The notes: generated by a model from the sequence alone, not told the origin. A stretch of DNA of 64,000 nt from Termitomyces sp. T153 (GCA_018296165.2 JACKQL020000057.1:62001-126000), one strand, 5' to 3'; shown: positions 1 to 11,120, counted from the stretch's first letter. Program-made: numbers and translations.

Positions 1-489
1 GCCTACACTGGGCCATTGATGGCAATGATGCAGAATGAATTGCCATTTCACTGGCAACCTATTCATCAATAGTGTTTTGACATGATTAAATGGATCTGTG
101 CCAAAACCCTCATTATTTAGCCAATTAATCCTTGACGCAAGAATCCTATTTGGCTGATCTGTGATGCCTCAAAGACAGGTGTCAGAGCTATGTATAGATA
201 AGGCCCAAGGCTAGCAGAAATGTTGGCCAGCTGGGTCCATGTCTAAAAAGTTTACTAATGCACAGCAAAATTATGTTGTGCATGGACTAGAGACATTGGC
301 TATCCTAGAGGCTCTCCTCAAATGATAGGATAATCCTCTGGGATATAAGATCTGTGTCATAATGGATCATAAAGCCCTTAAGTGTTTCAAAACTCAACAG
401 GATCTATCACTCTGTCAATGATAGTGGATGGATTATATGTCAAGATTCAATTTTGACATTATGTATGTTAAGGGAGAGCTCAATAATGT
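1..489 (+). pseudogene. pol: Ty3/gypsy RT C-terminus and RNase H remnant (element X)
   Basis: This decayed fragment would have encoded the end of reverse transcriptase and the RNase H that degrades the RNA strand of the hybrid. In plus-strand frames I read ICDASKTGV near 155-180, which is the first catalytic Asp block, then MDHKALKCFKT near 362-395, and then a WMDYMSRFNFDIMYVKGEL-like block near 427-483. These are in Ty3-type RNase H order. Stops and frameshifts interrupt it. It ends abruptly at the A1 LTR, so it is the oldest host sequence of this nest. Its reading differs from families A, B and C, so I treat it as a separate lineage. Confidence 0.75.
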
Positions 490-829
490 TGTTAGGGGAC
501 TTTCATTTCTGACTTCTGCAGCAATTTTCATGGCTTGTTTCGGACTCCCAGAGATCTCTGGAGATTCTTGGAACTTCTCATAGTTCCTTGTCAAGCACTT
601 TTTAGGGTTAGGGCTAGCTCTGGCCTTCTGTACAGTCATTCCCATGCCTCTGCCACCACTGATGCACTGCACTGAGCAGCAGGGATCCTTAGACTTGTCC
701 TCTTTGGATTCCCCTCTGCTAGGTGATTAGTTACTACTATTTGTATTGTTGACTACCTCACTAATATACTTTGGATTCTCCTCTGCTAGCTGTGTGATTG
801 AGCCATTGCTCCTGGAGGTTTCCCCTACA
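490..829 (+). repeat. 5' LTR of A1
   Basis: It starts TGTTAGGGG and ends CCCTACA, and it aligns along its length with the minus-strand LTR at 13284-13652 (TGTCAGGGG...CCTTACA). It contains two copies of a TTTGGATTCYCCTCTGCTAG block (near 703-725 and 770-790) and a near-palindrome around CAGAGATCTCTGG (about 549-567). The family's self-primer sequence lies at 691-701. Confidence 0.8.
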
Positions 830-831
830 GC

Positions 832-842
832 AGAACAAGTCT
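832..842 (+). promoter_or_regulatory. Primer-binding site of A1 (self-priming type)
   Basis: AGAACAAGTCT lies 2 nt after the LTR end. Its reverse complement is AGACTTGTTCT; the A1 LTR has AGACTTGTCCT at 691-701 (one mismatch) and the A2 LTR has the exact 11-mer. This fits Tf1/sushi-type self-priming, in which the 5' end of the mRNA folds back as primer. Confidence 0.6.
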
Positions 843-999
843 CTAACTCTGGTCTGGAAGCCCCTCATAGCCCATAAGGAATCTCTGAGCCCCTATCTGT
901 TGCTTTTCCACCAGAATTAAGCACCTGCAAAACTCTATGTCTTAGCTTGCTAATCCAGATACCCCCCTGGAGGCTCTGGCCCCTCAGGACAAAGCCTGG

Positions 1000-2237
1000 A
1001 CTCACTTGCTACACTTAGAGAACCAGGTGCAACTGACTCAATTGTCCCTCATCCATCACACAACCAAACTCTACTCTCTGTCAGACCACTGATTATACTT
1101 CCCAATCCCTCCAGGCACTGCTAGAGCACCTGCACCCTATCTCCACACCACTCCTGGCAGCAGAACCACCCCCAGCAGTCACTATAGCCATCCTATAGCT
1201 CTGGTAACCCTCCAACTATGGATCCCATGCTCCATGCTCCCAGACACATATGATAGTGCTTACTCTGGTGGAGAGTGCTTTCTCCAGTCCTGTCTCACCT
1301 ACATTCACCTCAGCAGAGATGCTTTTGACTCTGATGCATTGAAGATAGCTTAGATGCTGTTGTATATGAAGTCTGGACAGGCCTCCACCTACATGTTACA
1401 GGTGTTCCAATGCCCTGAGGGGTTGGAAGCTTTGCAGATTGGGCCATCTTTGCAAAAGACTTCTGAGTGGAGTTTTCTCCAATCAACCCTGCCAAAACCA
1501 CTGCTTTAGTGCTGCATGATAGGGAGCAGTATGGGCAAGGGAAGCAGATGCTGGATGAGTACATCAACTCATTCTGGGGGCTAGTCAAGCAAGCCACCTA
1601 CTCCAATAGTCTACAGCTGTGCCTTGCATTTTGGAATGGCCTGCACTCTGCACTAATAGAGCACATCAACAACCTGGCCAAGGGCTGCCTGGATGATGTG
1701 GATGATGAGAGGATTACCTCCTAGTATAAGGTGGCCCAGAATCAGTGGCAGCTCATGAAGCTCTGATGGGAGCTCTGCTGCTTGTACTCAATGCAGTGCT
1801 CTGCTCCAGTTGCCAGCTTCTATTACCCCACTCCTTTATTTCCAGCACTTGCTCCTGCTCCAGCCATCCCCACACTATACCCCTTGCCACCAGGCATTCT
1901 CATGGATGTAGATGCAGCCTGACAGCACTGCTCAATGCTGCTACTGTGCCAAAGATGCAAGAAACTGGGGCACTTTGCACAACACTGCCCTTTAGGTCTG
2001 GAGGTGTGGTACCTCTCTACAGTGGAGCAGGAGGAGCTTTTCCTACAGCTGTTGGCTGTGAAGGACACTGCCAGAGCTCTGTCACCAGACAAGCTAGCAC
2101 TGGAGTTGACTCTGGAGGAGATTGGTGCTTGCACATCCCCCCAGGCCTGGAAGAGGATTTTTAGTCCAGATATGGATGAGGTGTATGCTTCCATTGCTGA
2201 GTACCAACAGGTTCTCATGTCTGTTGTTAGAAAATGA
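1000..2237 (+). pseudogene. gag: gag of A1 (capsid and zinc knuckle)
   Basis: This is the decayed structural protein that would form the particle and bind element RNA. The capsid core is recognisable across frames (LPDTYDSAYSGGECFLQSC and YIHLSRDAFDSDALKIA near 1240-1350) and matches the better copy at 22528-22995. A CX2CX4HX4C zinc knuckle is intact at 1947-1988 (CQRCKKLGHFAQHC), followed by an acidic tail ending near 2237. Several frameshifts and stops, many at former CGA or CAG codons, separate these parts. The start codon is not clear. Confidence 0.75.
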
Positions 2238-2439
2238 AATTTCCCTTCCCAATGTTGATCATTCTAAAACAGAAGAACCTTAGCCTTCTTCTCCAGATGT
2301 ACAAACACTAATCCTGGAGTCCAAACCAAGCCCTCCTGATGCCAGCTAGGCTCTGCTGGCATTGCCCTGCCTGGGAGTGCTGACTACCCTGGGGGTACAT
2401 AGTGGCCTTGAGCCCATCTGCAAACTTGTTGCACCTTGA

Positions 2440-2760
2440 CATAGAAATCAAGACTATGGATACCCAGCAAACCTGCAGAATCACTGCCCTTCTGGATAGT
2501 GGAGCAATAGAACTGTTCCTAAACTTGGAGCTTGTGAGGTGCCATGGCCTGACCATGCAGCCACTTCCTCAGCCCATCTAGTGTTCAACATTAACAGAAC
2601 ACCCAATAAAGCCAGCACCATCAGCTCTGTGGTAGACCTCATCTTCTACTACCAGAATCATGCTGAGTGTGCAGTCTTTGCTATCACTAGTTTAGGAAAG
2701 CAGGACATGATCCTTGGTGTTACATGGCTCTAGAAGCACAGCCCCAAATTGGACTAGGCC
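2440..2760 (+). pseudogene. pol: Aspartic protease of A1
   Basis: This is a retropepsin domain that would process the Gag-Pol polyprotein. The active-site block ALLDSGAIELFL is at about 2486-2521 with the catalytic Asp codon at 2495, and the ILGVTWL block, the family's second conserved hydrophobic-Gly motif, lies near 2710-2732. The Asp is retained, but stops separate the two motifs. Family A has a single protease domain, unlike family B. Confidence 0.65.
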
Positions 2761-3000
2761 TGAGGCAAGGTAACTATGAGCTGGTGCTCCTGGAGGTGTT
2801 CCACCTGTGCCACCAAGATCAGAGGAGAGCACTGGGCTGAAGTTTGAGAACATGTGGCCATCCAGGCATGCTGTGCTGGCCATCTCTCCTTTGTGGATCT
2901 AGACCTTCTAGACCCTCCACTCCTGGTGTTCCTCCATAGAGAGGCCCTCTATGGAGATGACCAGAGCAGTGGTGGGGCCCCAGAGGAGGAACTAAGGAGA

Positions 3001-3577
3001 GGAGTTTAGAAGCATATGCAACTTGGATCTTCCAGATGAGGCAGTGGAAGTTGGAGACCAGATCTACACCACCACCTTATACTCACCACCCTCCACCACA
3101 GAGATCTGGGCTAGCCAGACCACATCCCAGCAGCTGGCCCAGGCATTTGCTACTAACTCTGCACCTCATGCATTCCAGGACATTATGCCACCTTACCTCC
3201 ATGTGTTTGAAGATGTATTCTCTAAGGCCTTGTTTGACTTGCTCCTGGAGCACAAGCAGTGGGACCACACCATCAAATTAACACTGGATTCTAAGCCCTT
3301 GAGCTGTAAGGTCTACTTGCTAGTGCCCAAGGAGCAGGATGAGCTTGATGCCTTCCTGCAAGAGAACATGGACTCTGGTCACATCTGCCTCTCCAAATCC
3401 CCAATGGCTTCTCCAGTCTTCTTCATTGAAAAGAAGGACAGCTTGCTCCAGCTGGTTCAGAACTACTGAGTTCTTAATGCCATGACCATGAAGAACTACT
3501 ACCCCCTCCCCTCATCTCCAAGCTTCTCAATAACCTCCAGGGTGCATAGTACTTCACTAAGCTGAACATCTAGTAGG
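3001..3577 (+). pseudogene. pol: Reverse transcriptase N-terminal part of A1
   Basis: The pre-RT linker and RT start are readable from about 3023: PYLHVFEDVFSKALFDLLLEHKQWDHTIKL, then MASPVFFIEKKDSLLQ. A frame change follows into NAMTMKNYYPLP and YFTKLNI, where the sequence breaks at 3577. The palm catalytic block is missing here. The continuation is at 22279-22527. Confidence 0.75.
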
Positions 3578-4323
3578 CATCATAACCCACTCCCAGATCC
3601 CAACCCTCTTCCCCATGCCACCCACCTTCCTGGATTTCTCTCTAGACTTACCCTGATCATTGTTCATCCCACATTGTTCACTCTATAGCACCCACCTTGG
3701 CTAACTCTAATGCTTTCCTGGCAAACCCCAACACATCCTCTGCAGGTCCCATCATTTCCTCCTAAGCCTCCAAGCCCCTCTGACATCTCTCCTGACCTAG
3801 GTACACATTACTGACTCACTTCCATGACCTACACAACCACTTCAGAACTCCTTGATGACTACAGGGCAGGCCACATTTCCATCAGATCTCATCAGAATAT
3901 CACTATGGCCTGCCATCTGATCAGAGCTGACACCCACCAACCCCATGTGGCCCTGATGAGCCCCATTGTCACACCCCCAATTCCTGGAGAAAGCCCAGTA
4001 GTTAGTATATAAGGTGTAGAGTAGCATCTGTTACCTTAGTCTTGATATTGCATTTACTTGGTTACTGTTTCTTGTTTTGTTCTATGTTACATTTCCCAGT
4101 CTTATCTCTGTTTCTATCTTAGTCTCAAATCTATCTCTTTCTCAGTTCTGTCTTATCTCAACTTTGTCTCATCCCATCCACCTCTGTTTCCTTTATTGTT
4201 CCTAAATTCCTTTCAACTCTGATGTCATTATGAACTCTGCACACATGCAATAACTCTTCAAACATTCATATAATAACCTCAGACCTTGCCCTATATGCAG
4301 CCCCAGAACCCATCACATTTAAT
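3578..4323 (+). repeat. Family B LTR, left part (5' LTR of B1-I)
   Basis: It aligns with the first about 745 bp of other B LTRs, including the TATATAA box (about 4006-4012) and the AGTCTTGATATT primer stretch near 4040. The terminal TG reads CA here. It stops at 4323 after ...CACATTTAAT. The missing right part, starting TGATCCCCC, lies inverted at 7762-8066, and together the two parts make one complete LTR. Confidence 0.75.
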
Positions 4324-5365
4324 TACAACTCCCACATCATGGGGCACCCCAGACAGTGGAAGACACTGGAGCTAGTATTGCAGAACTACTGGTGGCTCCA
4401 GATGTCCTGGTATATTGGATCCTACACTAGTATATGCAATCTCTACCTCTGGACTAAGCCCCAATGTCAACTCCTCTGTGGACAGTTACACCCACTATCT
4501 GTGCCTGTGGAGCAATGGAGCATGGCTTCAGTGGACTTCATTGGAGAGCTGCCTGACATCCATAGTTATGATGCAATCATGGTGGTGGTAGACCTGTATG
4601 GCAAGCAAGCACACTTCATTCTGACCTATACTACATGCTCCACCATGGGCACTGCAAACCTGTACTGAAGGAATGTCTGGAAGCTCCATGGCCTCTCCAA
4701 TGCCTACATCTCTGATTGGGGACCACAATTTGTGGCAGAGTTCACCAGGGAGCTCTACTGACTGCTCAGAGTAAAGCTCCACACCTCCACCACCTACTAC
4801 CCACAGTCTGACAGCCAGACAGAACATGTGAACTAGGAGTTAGAGCAGTACCTCTGCCTCTTTTGCAATGAGCACCAGGATGACTGGGGCAAATTCCTCC
4901 CCAATGCTGAGTTCCAATACAACAACCACATTCACACATCCACCCAGTTCTCCCCATTCTTCCTTGACATGGAACAGCATCTGCACATGGGTTTTGAACC
5001 CTGGGCCCAACTCTTGAAGAATGAGGCAGTAAATAAATTTGTGGACCAGATGAGAAGGTCACAGGAGGAGGCTTGAGCAGTGCTAGCAAAGGCAAAGAAT
5101 GACATGGTGCAATACTATAACTGCAGGAGGACCCCAGAGTGCAAATATCAGCCTGGAGATCAGGTCTACCTGGATGCCTCTGACATTATAACTACCTGGC
5201 CCTTGAAAAAGCTATTGCACCATTAGTTGGGACCTTTCATGGTGGAACAACAAGTAGGACCCTTGGCCTACCAACTCCAGCTCCTCATGGGGATGCACCA
5301 GCTTCACCTGGTGTTTAACATGGTCAAACTAACTCTGGCCCCTAAGGACCCTATTCTGGGGTGAC
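4324..5365 (+). pseudogene. pol: Integrase of A2 (inverted segment)
   Basis: This is Ty3-type integrase, which inserts the cDNA into the genome. Visible parts are GHPRQWKTLELVLQNYWW (4339 on), the catalytic-core start MASVDFIGELPD (first Asp, near 4520-4560), [12 protein letters not shown] (second Asp, near 4710-4740) and DSQTEHVN (catalytic Glu, near 4810-4835). The DDE residues therefore survive although several stops interrupt the frame. The C-terminal part runs to the MVKLTLAPKDP-like block near 5320-5350. The sequence upstream of 4324 is a B LTR; the N-terminal zinc-binding part sits inverted at 8067 and above. Confidence 0.8.
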
Positions 5366-5391
5366 ATCCACCACCTCTGCCACCCCCCATA

Positions 5392-5589
5392 ATGGTCAAC
5401 AACAATAAGGAATACAAGGTGGAGAGTATCCTGGATAGCCATTTATTCCAAAGATGACTATAGTACAAGGTGAAGTGGAAAGGCTACAGGATTGAGAATA
5501 TCTCCTGGGAGCTATGGAAGAATGTGCATGCCCCTGGACTCATCAAGGAGTTCTACTGGAGACATCCAGATGCTCTGCACACTATATGA
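5392..5589 (+). pseudogene. pol: Chromodomain of A2
   Basis: A C-terminal chromodomain follows integrase. The frame reads EYKVESILDSHLF, then YKVKWKGY, SWELWKNVHAPGLIKEF and WRHPDALH. This is the classical chromodomain pattern (EYxVExILDxR...KWKGY...SWE). Such domains tether chromovirus integration to methylated-histone chromatin, which fits the nested insertions here. Two stop codons lie in the middle. It places family A among chromoviruses. Confidence 0.8.
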
Positions 5590-5665
5590 GGAATCTACCC
5601 TATCTCACCAGCAGACCAAGTGATAAGGGACTTCTTTTCCTCCACACATCAAGACGCTGCATGCT

Positions 5666-5742
5666 AGAGGGGGGGTGATGTCAGGGGACTTCCATTTGTG
5701 ACTTCTGCGACTTGTTCCAGCATCTCTGCAGCTTGTTTGAAG
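5666..5742 (+). repeat. Polypurine tract and truncated 3' LTR of A2
   Basis: AGAGGGGGGGTGA at 5666-5678 is the polypurine tract that primes plus-strand DNA. The LTR starts TGTCAGGGGACTTCC at 5679 and matches the A2 5' LTR for about 64 bp. It breaks at about 5742, where minus-strand family B gag begins, so some 300 bp of LTR were deleted. Confidence 0.75.
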
Positions 5743-7732
5743 TGGTCTGTGTTGCTGTGTTTTTGCTCTGATCTTTCCAGTAGCATTGATCTACTTGTGT
5801 AATAAGTGCCTTGTACCCATTGTATGTAGTTTGCTTGGGTGCAAGGCAGAGGATGTCCTTAATGTGTTGAAGTAGAGTGTGACAAAGGGCAAATTGGAGG
5901 GCATCGTAATTCCATCCTATCTCATAGGCCTCTCATTTGAACCATACAATGAAGGTTGTAAGATATTTGTTGTCGCACATCTGGAGGTTGGATAGATTTT
6001 CCTCTGCCTCTGCTATAGTGTCAAATATGCCAAACTTACTGGAGAACTCCTGGGTGAAAGCAAGCCAATTGGAGAGCATGGAGTTGTTGGGATCAAATTA
6101 GAGAAATGCCATGTAGTAGTTGAAGGCAATGCTCTGTAAATATGATGCAGCAAAGGCCACCCATGAGCTCTCAAGTTAGAAAGTGATAGGCTTAAGAGGT
6201 TGTGACCAGTGAAGGATTCCAGTTTCTGAATATTGAGCTTGCCTTCCTGAGCCAGTGCATCATGAGTGTTGTCCTAAGTGTTTTGAGTTCAAGGCATGGG
6301 TCCAGTATTATAGTAATAATAGTAGTTATTTCCATTGCTGCATTGAGGAGTTGTCTATGGCTGGGCCCCATCTGCCTGGGGATCCACTATTGAGAGGTCC
6401 ACCACTTGTAGATTGGCCAGCATTGCCTGAGGGAGGGCCCAGAGCCCAATGAGGGGGAGGGGGTTGGTGGTCCAAAGTAATGATTGTCAGTGGAGAAGTT
6501 GGGTAGTGGTGCTGGCAGAGAATGAGGGGGGGTTTTGGGAAGGGGAGTCTAGGTGCTCCAGGGCCTGTGAGTTAATGCAGAGGGGCTGGGGCATTTTGGT
6601 GGGGCTAGGGGATGTTTAGTGGGGCATTTTCACAAGGGGCACAGAGGTTGAAGTGGGGAGGTCTGTCTTGGAGAGGGCCATTGCAAGAGGCAGGTTCTTT
6701 GCCAGAATTGTTAGGTTTATCAATATAGGAGAGAGTTTGGTTGTCATCATTGATGTGGGGAGGGGGCCTCTGAGTGCAGGGCTTGGGGGCAGCAGGTTGG
6801 TCCTAGGTACAAAAGGCACTGGGGAATGGAGTTTGCCTGGGAACAGGCAGAGAGGGCTAAGGTGTGGATGGCAGGTTGGTCAAAGAGTCCTCCAGCAGGG
6901 TTGAGGTTCCTCAGAATGTTGGACATGATGTTGACCTCTTCTTGTTAATGGGGAATGAGGGGCAGAGCTTTGCTTCAGGCTCTGGTGGATTCCTCTTGTT
7001 GTATATGGAAGGAGTGGGCAGAGTCCAGAGAGTCTTCAAACTGATGGAGATTTGGGCTAGTGTGAGTTTCTTCAATAAGGGCATGGAGCTCATTCTAAAA
7101 GTCAGTGTTAATTCCCAAGGTGCCTTGCATAGTTTTGAGGAGGTTTCCTTGCAGATAGCATTTATAGAAGTCAAGGAGGCAATCTGCCCAGACCTCCAGA
7201 GTTGCAGGGGTGTCATAGTAACCTAAGCTGACAAGGAGAGCACCAGCACATCTTGCAAACTCCACAGAAAAGAGGTGGAAGGAGTGGAGGACTTCATTGC
7301 ACTGCTAGACATAGGCTTTGACTTGTTGCTGTTTAGAAGAAGAAGGGATTTGAGTGGGGAATGGCAGTTGAGAGGAGGAATAATTATCTGGTTGTTCTGG
7401 AGTTGGGACTGCAGCAGGGGTGGGATAAGCATAGTAGTGAGTGGGTGGGAGGTAGGTGGGGTTAGGATGCTCCAAGAAATTCTCTGGAGTACACACAGGA
7501 GTAATTGCCATTAGTGGGAAATGTTGGGGGGCAGTGCCAGCCTAGGAGTATTGCCTGGCTGATTGAGGGAGTGTAGAATGCTGGTTTGGATCTGAGGTCC
7601 AATGACAAGAAATGTACTGATCCATGAGGGGCCTGAATAAAATGGACCATAGTGATTTTTAGGTACTAGCCTACTATAGATGTCAGTTGGATAGCCAGTG
7701 GAGTTGAATGCAGAGTTGTATGCAGACATCAA
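5743..7732 (-). pseudogene. gag: gag of B1-I, N-terminal two thirds (inverted segment)
   Basis: This decayed Gag of family B reads right to left from MSAYNSAFNSTGYPTD (ATG at 7731) just inside the LTR and primer site. A proline-rich N-terminal part follows (7500-6400), then the capsid region, which is nearly unreadable in one frame. It aligns with the plus-strand gag of B1-II at 39106-41290, including the reverse complement of its LCLAPKQTTYNGYKALVTQ block near 5800-5860. It stops at 5743. The rest of this gag, after a gap of roughly 140 bp, is at 13653, on the other side of A2. Confidence 0.7.
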
Positions 7733-7750
7733 GAATGGGGTAAGGGGGAA

Positions 7751-8066
7751 TCTTGATATTATGGTTAGGTTCTACTGACCACAGAGGCTCAGCTTAATTG
7801 ACCAAGTCCTTACTAGGTGAATGCAATGTCCTGTGCTTATAATTTAGTGCTTCAGGGGTTGTTCAGACTTCAGATACTTGCAAGGAGGAGCTAGCGAGAG
7901 TGGTCCAAGCAAGTCTGGGGTGGTCTGAGAAAGTCTAAGATCAAGTATATTAAACATTGGGCTTGGGTGGGCATCAGGTACAAGTCCATAAGTGAGTGTA
8001 TAGGCTGTGGAGTAAGTAAAAGCTTCACAAATGATGGGAGTGGAGCTGGAGTTTGATGGGGGATCA
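7751..8066 (-). repeat. Family B LTR, right part, with primer site (B1-I)
   Basis: 7762-8066 is the last about 305 bp of a B LTR in minus orientation; it starts (minus strand) TGATCCCCCATCAAACTCC and ends at the former ...CCTGACA. Inside it, at 7751-7761, is the primer-binding site AATATCAAGA. It is the missing half of the LTR at 3578-4323. Confidence 0.75.
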
Positions 8067-8838
8067 GTGTTGCTCCACAATCCTCTAATGAAGCTCCAAA
8101 ATGTTGGGGACATAGATACAGTCTATGAAGGTCAGGATTCTATCCTGGAGAATCCATTCATCTGCACAGACTGCCTTGGCACCAGTGGTATGCCCCAACT
8201 TCAGCATCCAGGCTGCTTGCACTACAAGCTCCTTCTACTGACTGTCTTGATTACCCTGCTGTATATTCTGAAGGATGTCCACTTCTGCTCCCTTGATGGC
8301 TAGACCCTCTATAGCTCAGATCACAAACAGTTCAGGGCAGAGGAGCACAATGTTGCTGTTATCCTTCTCCCCCATGCTGTGATCTGCTCTCCAAGATAGA
8401 GCATCTAGTTTTCCCATGCTCTGGCCAGGCTTGTGGTGCAAGGAGAAATTGAAGTTGGCAAGGTAGAGGAACTACCAGGCCTGTTAGCAATTGAGCTTTA
8501 AGGTTCTTGTGATCTGTCCAGACCTCAAACTTGTGCTGCACACCTTACAGGAAGTGCTGCCACTCCTCAAATAACCAGATGATGGCCAGCATCTCCTTGT
8601 TGTAGATCTTGTAGTTCCACTCTATGTATTCAGACTCTTGGAGTAAAAGGCCACCAGATGCCACTTTCCATCCTCTGGAGATTGCTGTGAGAGCATAGCC
8701 CCAGTGGCAAAGTCAGCTGTTAGCTTCCATTTGGAAGGGAGAGTTGTTGTCTGGGAAGAGGAGGATGGGTCCAGAGATCATGGCATACTTGAGGGTGTCA
8801 AAGGCTGTCTGCTCCAGAAGTCCCCAACTCCACGTAAC
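8067..8838 (-). pseudogene. pol: RNase H and integrase N-terminus of A2
   Basis: Minus-strand frames give FDTLKYAMISGPILLFPDNNSPFQ (near 8795-8725), the RT-RNase H connection, then FEVWTDHKNLKAQLLTG (8525-8475), an RNase H block with its Asp. MGEKDNSNIVLLCPELF and QDRILTFIDCIYVPNILELH follow near 8370-8080, which is the integrase N-terminal region. Frameshifts occur between the blocks. It ends after GAGCAACAC at the inversion breakpoint. Confidence 0.7.
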
Positions 8839-10181
8839 TGTCACAACCCACTCCCTGGACCCCTGAACATCATTACCAACCTGCTTGCTACCCCAGAGTT
8901 TCCCCCAATGCCCTGTCAAACTCTCCCCAACCATTGTACACCCTCAGCACCCACTCCAGATAACTCTGACACTTCTCTTGCAAACTCCAATGGTCCCCTG
9001 GCTAATTCTGACACCTTCTCTGCAGCCATCAATGCTTCTCTTGGCTCTCCTGAACTCCTGGGACACTCCCATGTCATTCCTGACTCCACCACACATCACC
9101 AACTCCTCCACAATGACCTTGGAACAGCCTGCATCCTCAACTGATCCCATCAGAATATCATTGTGGCCCATCCTCTGATTGCAACCAACACCTGTCAACT
9201 CTGCACAACTTCATCAAGCCCCACCACCACACCCACTGTCCTCTGGAGCTCTCCAGTAGTCAGTATATAAGTTGTAGAATAGCTCCTCATACTCTAGTCT
9301 TGATATTGCTTAATGTTACCTATGGTCTGATTGTTTCTGTCTTGTGTTTTGTGTTCCATGTTATATTTCCTCTTCTCTCAGTCTCCCAGCTTTATCTCAG
9401 TCTCTCAGTCTCATCTCATCTCTATTTCCATTATTGTTTTCATTATCATTTCATATCTCTGCTCAAATCTATTTTCATTCCTGTCTCAATCTTGTCTCAA
9501 CTCCATCTTGCCTTGTTCAACTCTGTACTGTCTCATTCAACTCCATTTCTATTACTGTGTGCAAGTCCTTTCAACTTCAACACCTTTATGAACTTTGCAT
9601 TTATGATTATGAACTCAAACACTCTTTAAACCAACTCTGGACCTCGCTATTTGCTTGGCTCCAAAAGCTATCAACCTCTGTTAATCCTCCATCAAACTCT
9701 GGCCCTGCTCCTATCACTTGCATAGCCTTGGTTTGCCTTGCACCTCCAATACTCACTTCTGAACCAGTACCTGACACCTCCATCAAGTCTGCATTTATAA
9801 TTATGAACTCAAACACTCTTTAAACCAACTCTGGACCTTGCTATTTGCTTGGCTCCAAAAGCTATCAACCTCTGTTAATCCTCCATCAAACTCTGGCTCT
9901 GCTCCTATCACTTGCATAGCCTTGGTTTGCCTTGCACCTCCAATACTCACTTCTGAACCAGTACCTGACACCTCCATCAAGTCTGACTCTCTCTCTGCAA
10001 CCTGTCCTAGACCCCTCTGGACCACCCCAGACTTGTTCAGATCACTTCCCACTGATTGCCCTCACAAGCTCCCCATGCTGAGACCCTCTCCAAGTGCCCA
10101 GTTATCAGTGCAGGAAATCACATCCACCTAGTAAAGATTTGCCCAGTGTAGCTGAGCCCCTGTAGTCAGTAGAACCTGACA
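8839..10181 (+). repeat. Solo family B LTR in A2 (TSD GTAAC)
   Basis: It begins TGTCACAACCC and ends AGAACCTGACA, and perfect 5-bp target-site copies GTAAC flank it (8834-8838 and 10182-10186). Removing it and one GTAAC joins the A2 pol frame: KDVT on the right continues to WSWGLLEQTAFDTLK on the left. It is about 200 bp longer than other B LTRs because of an internal tandem duplication. By eye the first 500 bp contain no CpG, so it is old. Confidence 0.9.
9597..9984 (+). repeat. 194-bp tandem duplication inside the solo LTR
   Basis: Units 9597-9790 and 9791-9984 both start GCATTTATRATTATGAACTC and end CCATCAAGTCT. They differ at only a few positions (for example CTCGC versus CTTGC near 9646 and 9840), so the duplication is later than most of the CpG decay of this LTR. 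Confidence 0.9.
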
Positions 10182-10186
10182 GTAAC

Positions 10187-11120
10187 ATCCTTTCCAGTGA
10201 GGTCAAATAGCAGATGGGCATAGTGCAAGAAGTCCTGGATGAATCTCCAGTAGAAGTTTGCAAAACCAAGGAGTGCCTGCACCTCCTTCTTATTCTTGGG
10301 CTCTAGCCACTCCACTACCCCTGCTACCTTCATCAGGTCCATCTCCACAGCTTCCATGCAAGATGATCAGGCCAAGGTACTCAATCTGAGTCTGTTCAAA
10401 CTTGCACTTCTTCAGCTTAAGGTAGAGCTGGTGCTGGCAGAGGTGTTCCAGGACAAGGTGAGTGATCTGATGGTGTTCCTCCAGCATTTTGGTATAGATG
10501 AGGATGTCATCAAGGTACATGCACACTATGCCCTCTGCTATGAGGTCCTGGAAGATGTTGTTCATCATGGTCTGAAAGGTGGCAGGGCTATTGGTGAGCC
10601 CAAAGAACATAATGAGTGGCTCAAACAATCTCCAGTTGGTCTAGAAGGCAGCCTTCCACTCATCTCCTACCAGTCAGAGTGAGCCATCCTTCTTTTTGAT
10701 GAAGAGGACTGGAGAAGCTATTGGAGACTTGGATGGGTGGATACAACTAGAGTCCAGGTTTTCTTGCAGAAATGTGTTGAGCTCATCCTGCTCCCTAGGT
10801 GCAAGCAGGTAAACCTTACAGCTAAAGGGTGTGGAATCTGGCAGCAGTTCAATGGCATGGTCCCACCTCTTGCACTCTGGAAGTGAGTCAAACAAGGCTT
10901 TGGAGAACACATTCTCAAACACATGAAGGTAGGGAGGTACCACATCCCAGAACTCTTGGGGTGCAGCATTAGCAGCAAATGCCTGGGCCAGCCACTGGGA
11001 CATGGTTTGGCTAGCCTAGATCTTTGTGATAGAGAGTGGCAGGCATATGGCAGTAGCATAGATTTGATCCCCCACTTTTACTGCTTCATCTGGAAACTCT
11101 AGCTCACCTATGCTACTAAA
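10187..11120 (-). pseudogene. pol: Reverse transcriptase of A2
   Basis: This is Ty3-type RT, which copies element RNA into DNA. Reading leftward: PYLHVFENVFSKALFDSLPE (about 10935-10875), SPIASPVLFIKKKDGSL (10725-10674), MFEPLIMFFGLTNSPATFQTMMNNIF (10628-10550), then CMYLDDILIYTKM (about 10530-10490), in which the YLDD catalytic motif is intact. The thumb part reads VEWLEPKNKKEVQALLGFANFYW (10325-10255). Frames change several times, so it is not translatable as a whole. The pre-RT linker begins near 11110. Confidence 0.85.

Larger units (their letters stand above)
490..3577 (+). mobile_element. Family A chromovirus copy A1, 5' part
   Basis: This is the left part of a family A Ty3 element: LTR, primer site, gag, protease and the start of RT. 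It stops inside RT at 3577, where a family B LTR begins. RT resumes at 22279 (GTGGGGCTACAAT), and the 5 bp on each side (GTAGG at 3573-3577, GTGGG at 22279-22283) look like target-site copies differing by one G-to-A change. I infer that 3578-22278 is one large nested insertion. The copy is full of stops and nearly lacks CpG. Confidence 0.75.

Noticed and set aside
5593..5665. An antisense gene in family A like that in family B
   Set aside because: Only about 75 bp lie between the chromodomain end and the polypurine tract in A2, too short for such a gene.
9344..9823. Long Ser/Leu-rich frames inside LTRs (for example at 9344-9823, 43235-43483, 57568-58290)
   Set aside because: They lie within LTR R/U5 sequence, change frame between copies and contain no domain; the CT-rich composition makes stop-free stretches likely.
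8839..10181. Reading the about 1.1-kb B repeats as separate genes or as DNA transposons with TGTCA/TGACA ends
   Set aside because: They adjoin primer sites and polypurine tracts, occur in same-orientation pairs, contain a TATA box and leave 5-bp target-site copies, so they are LTRs.
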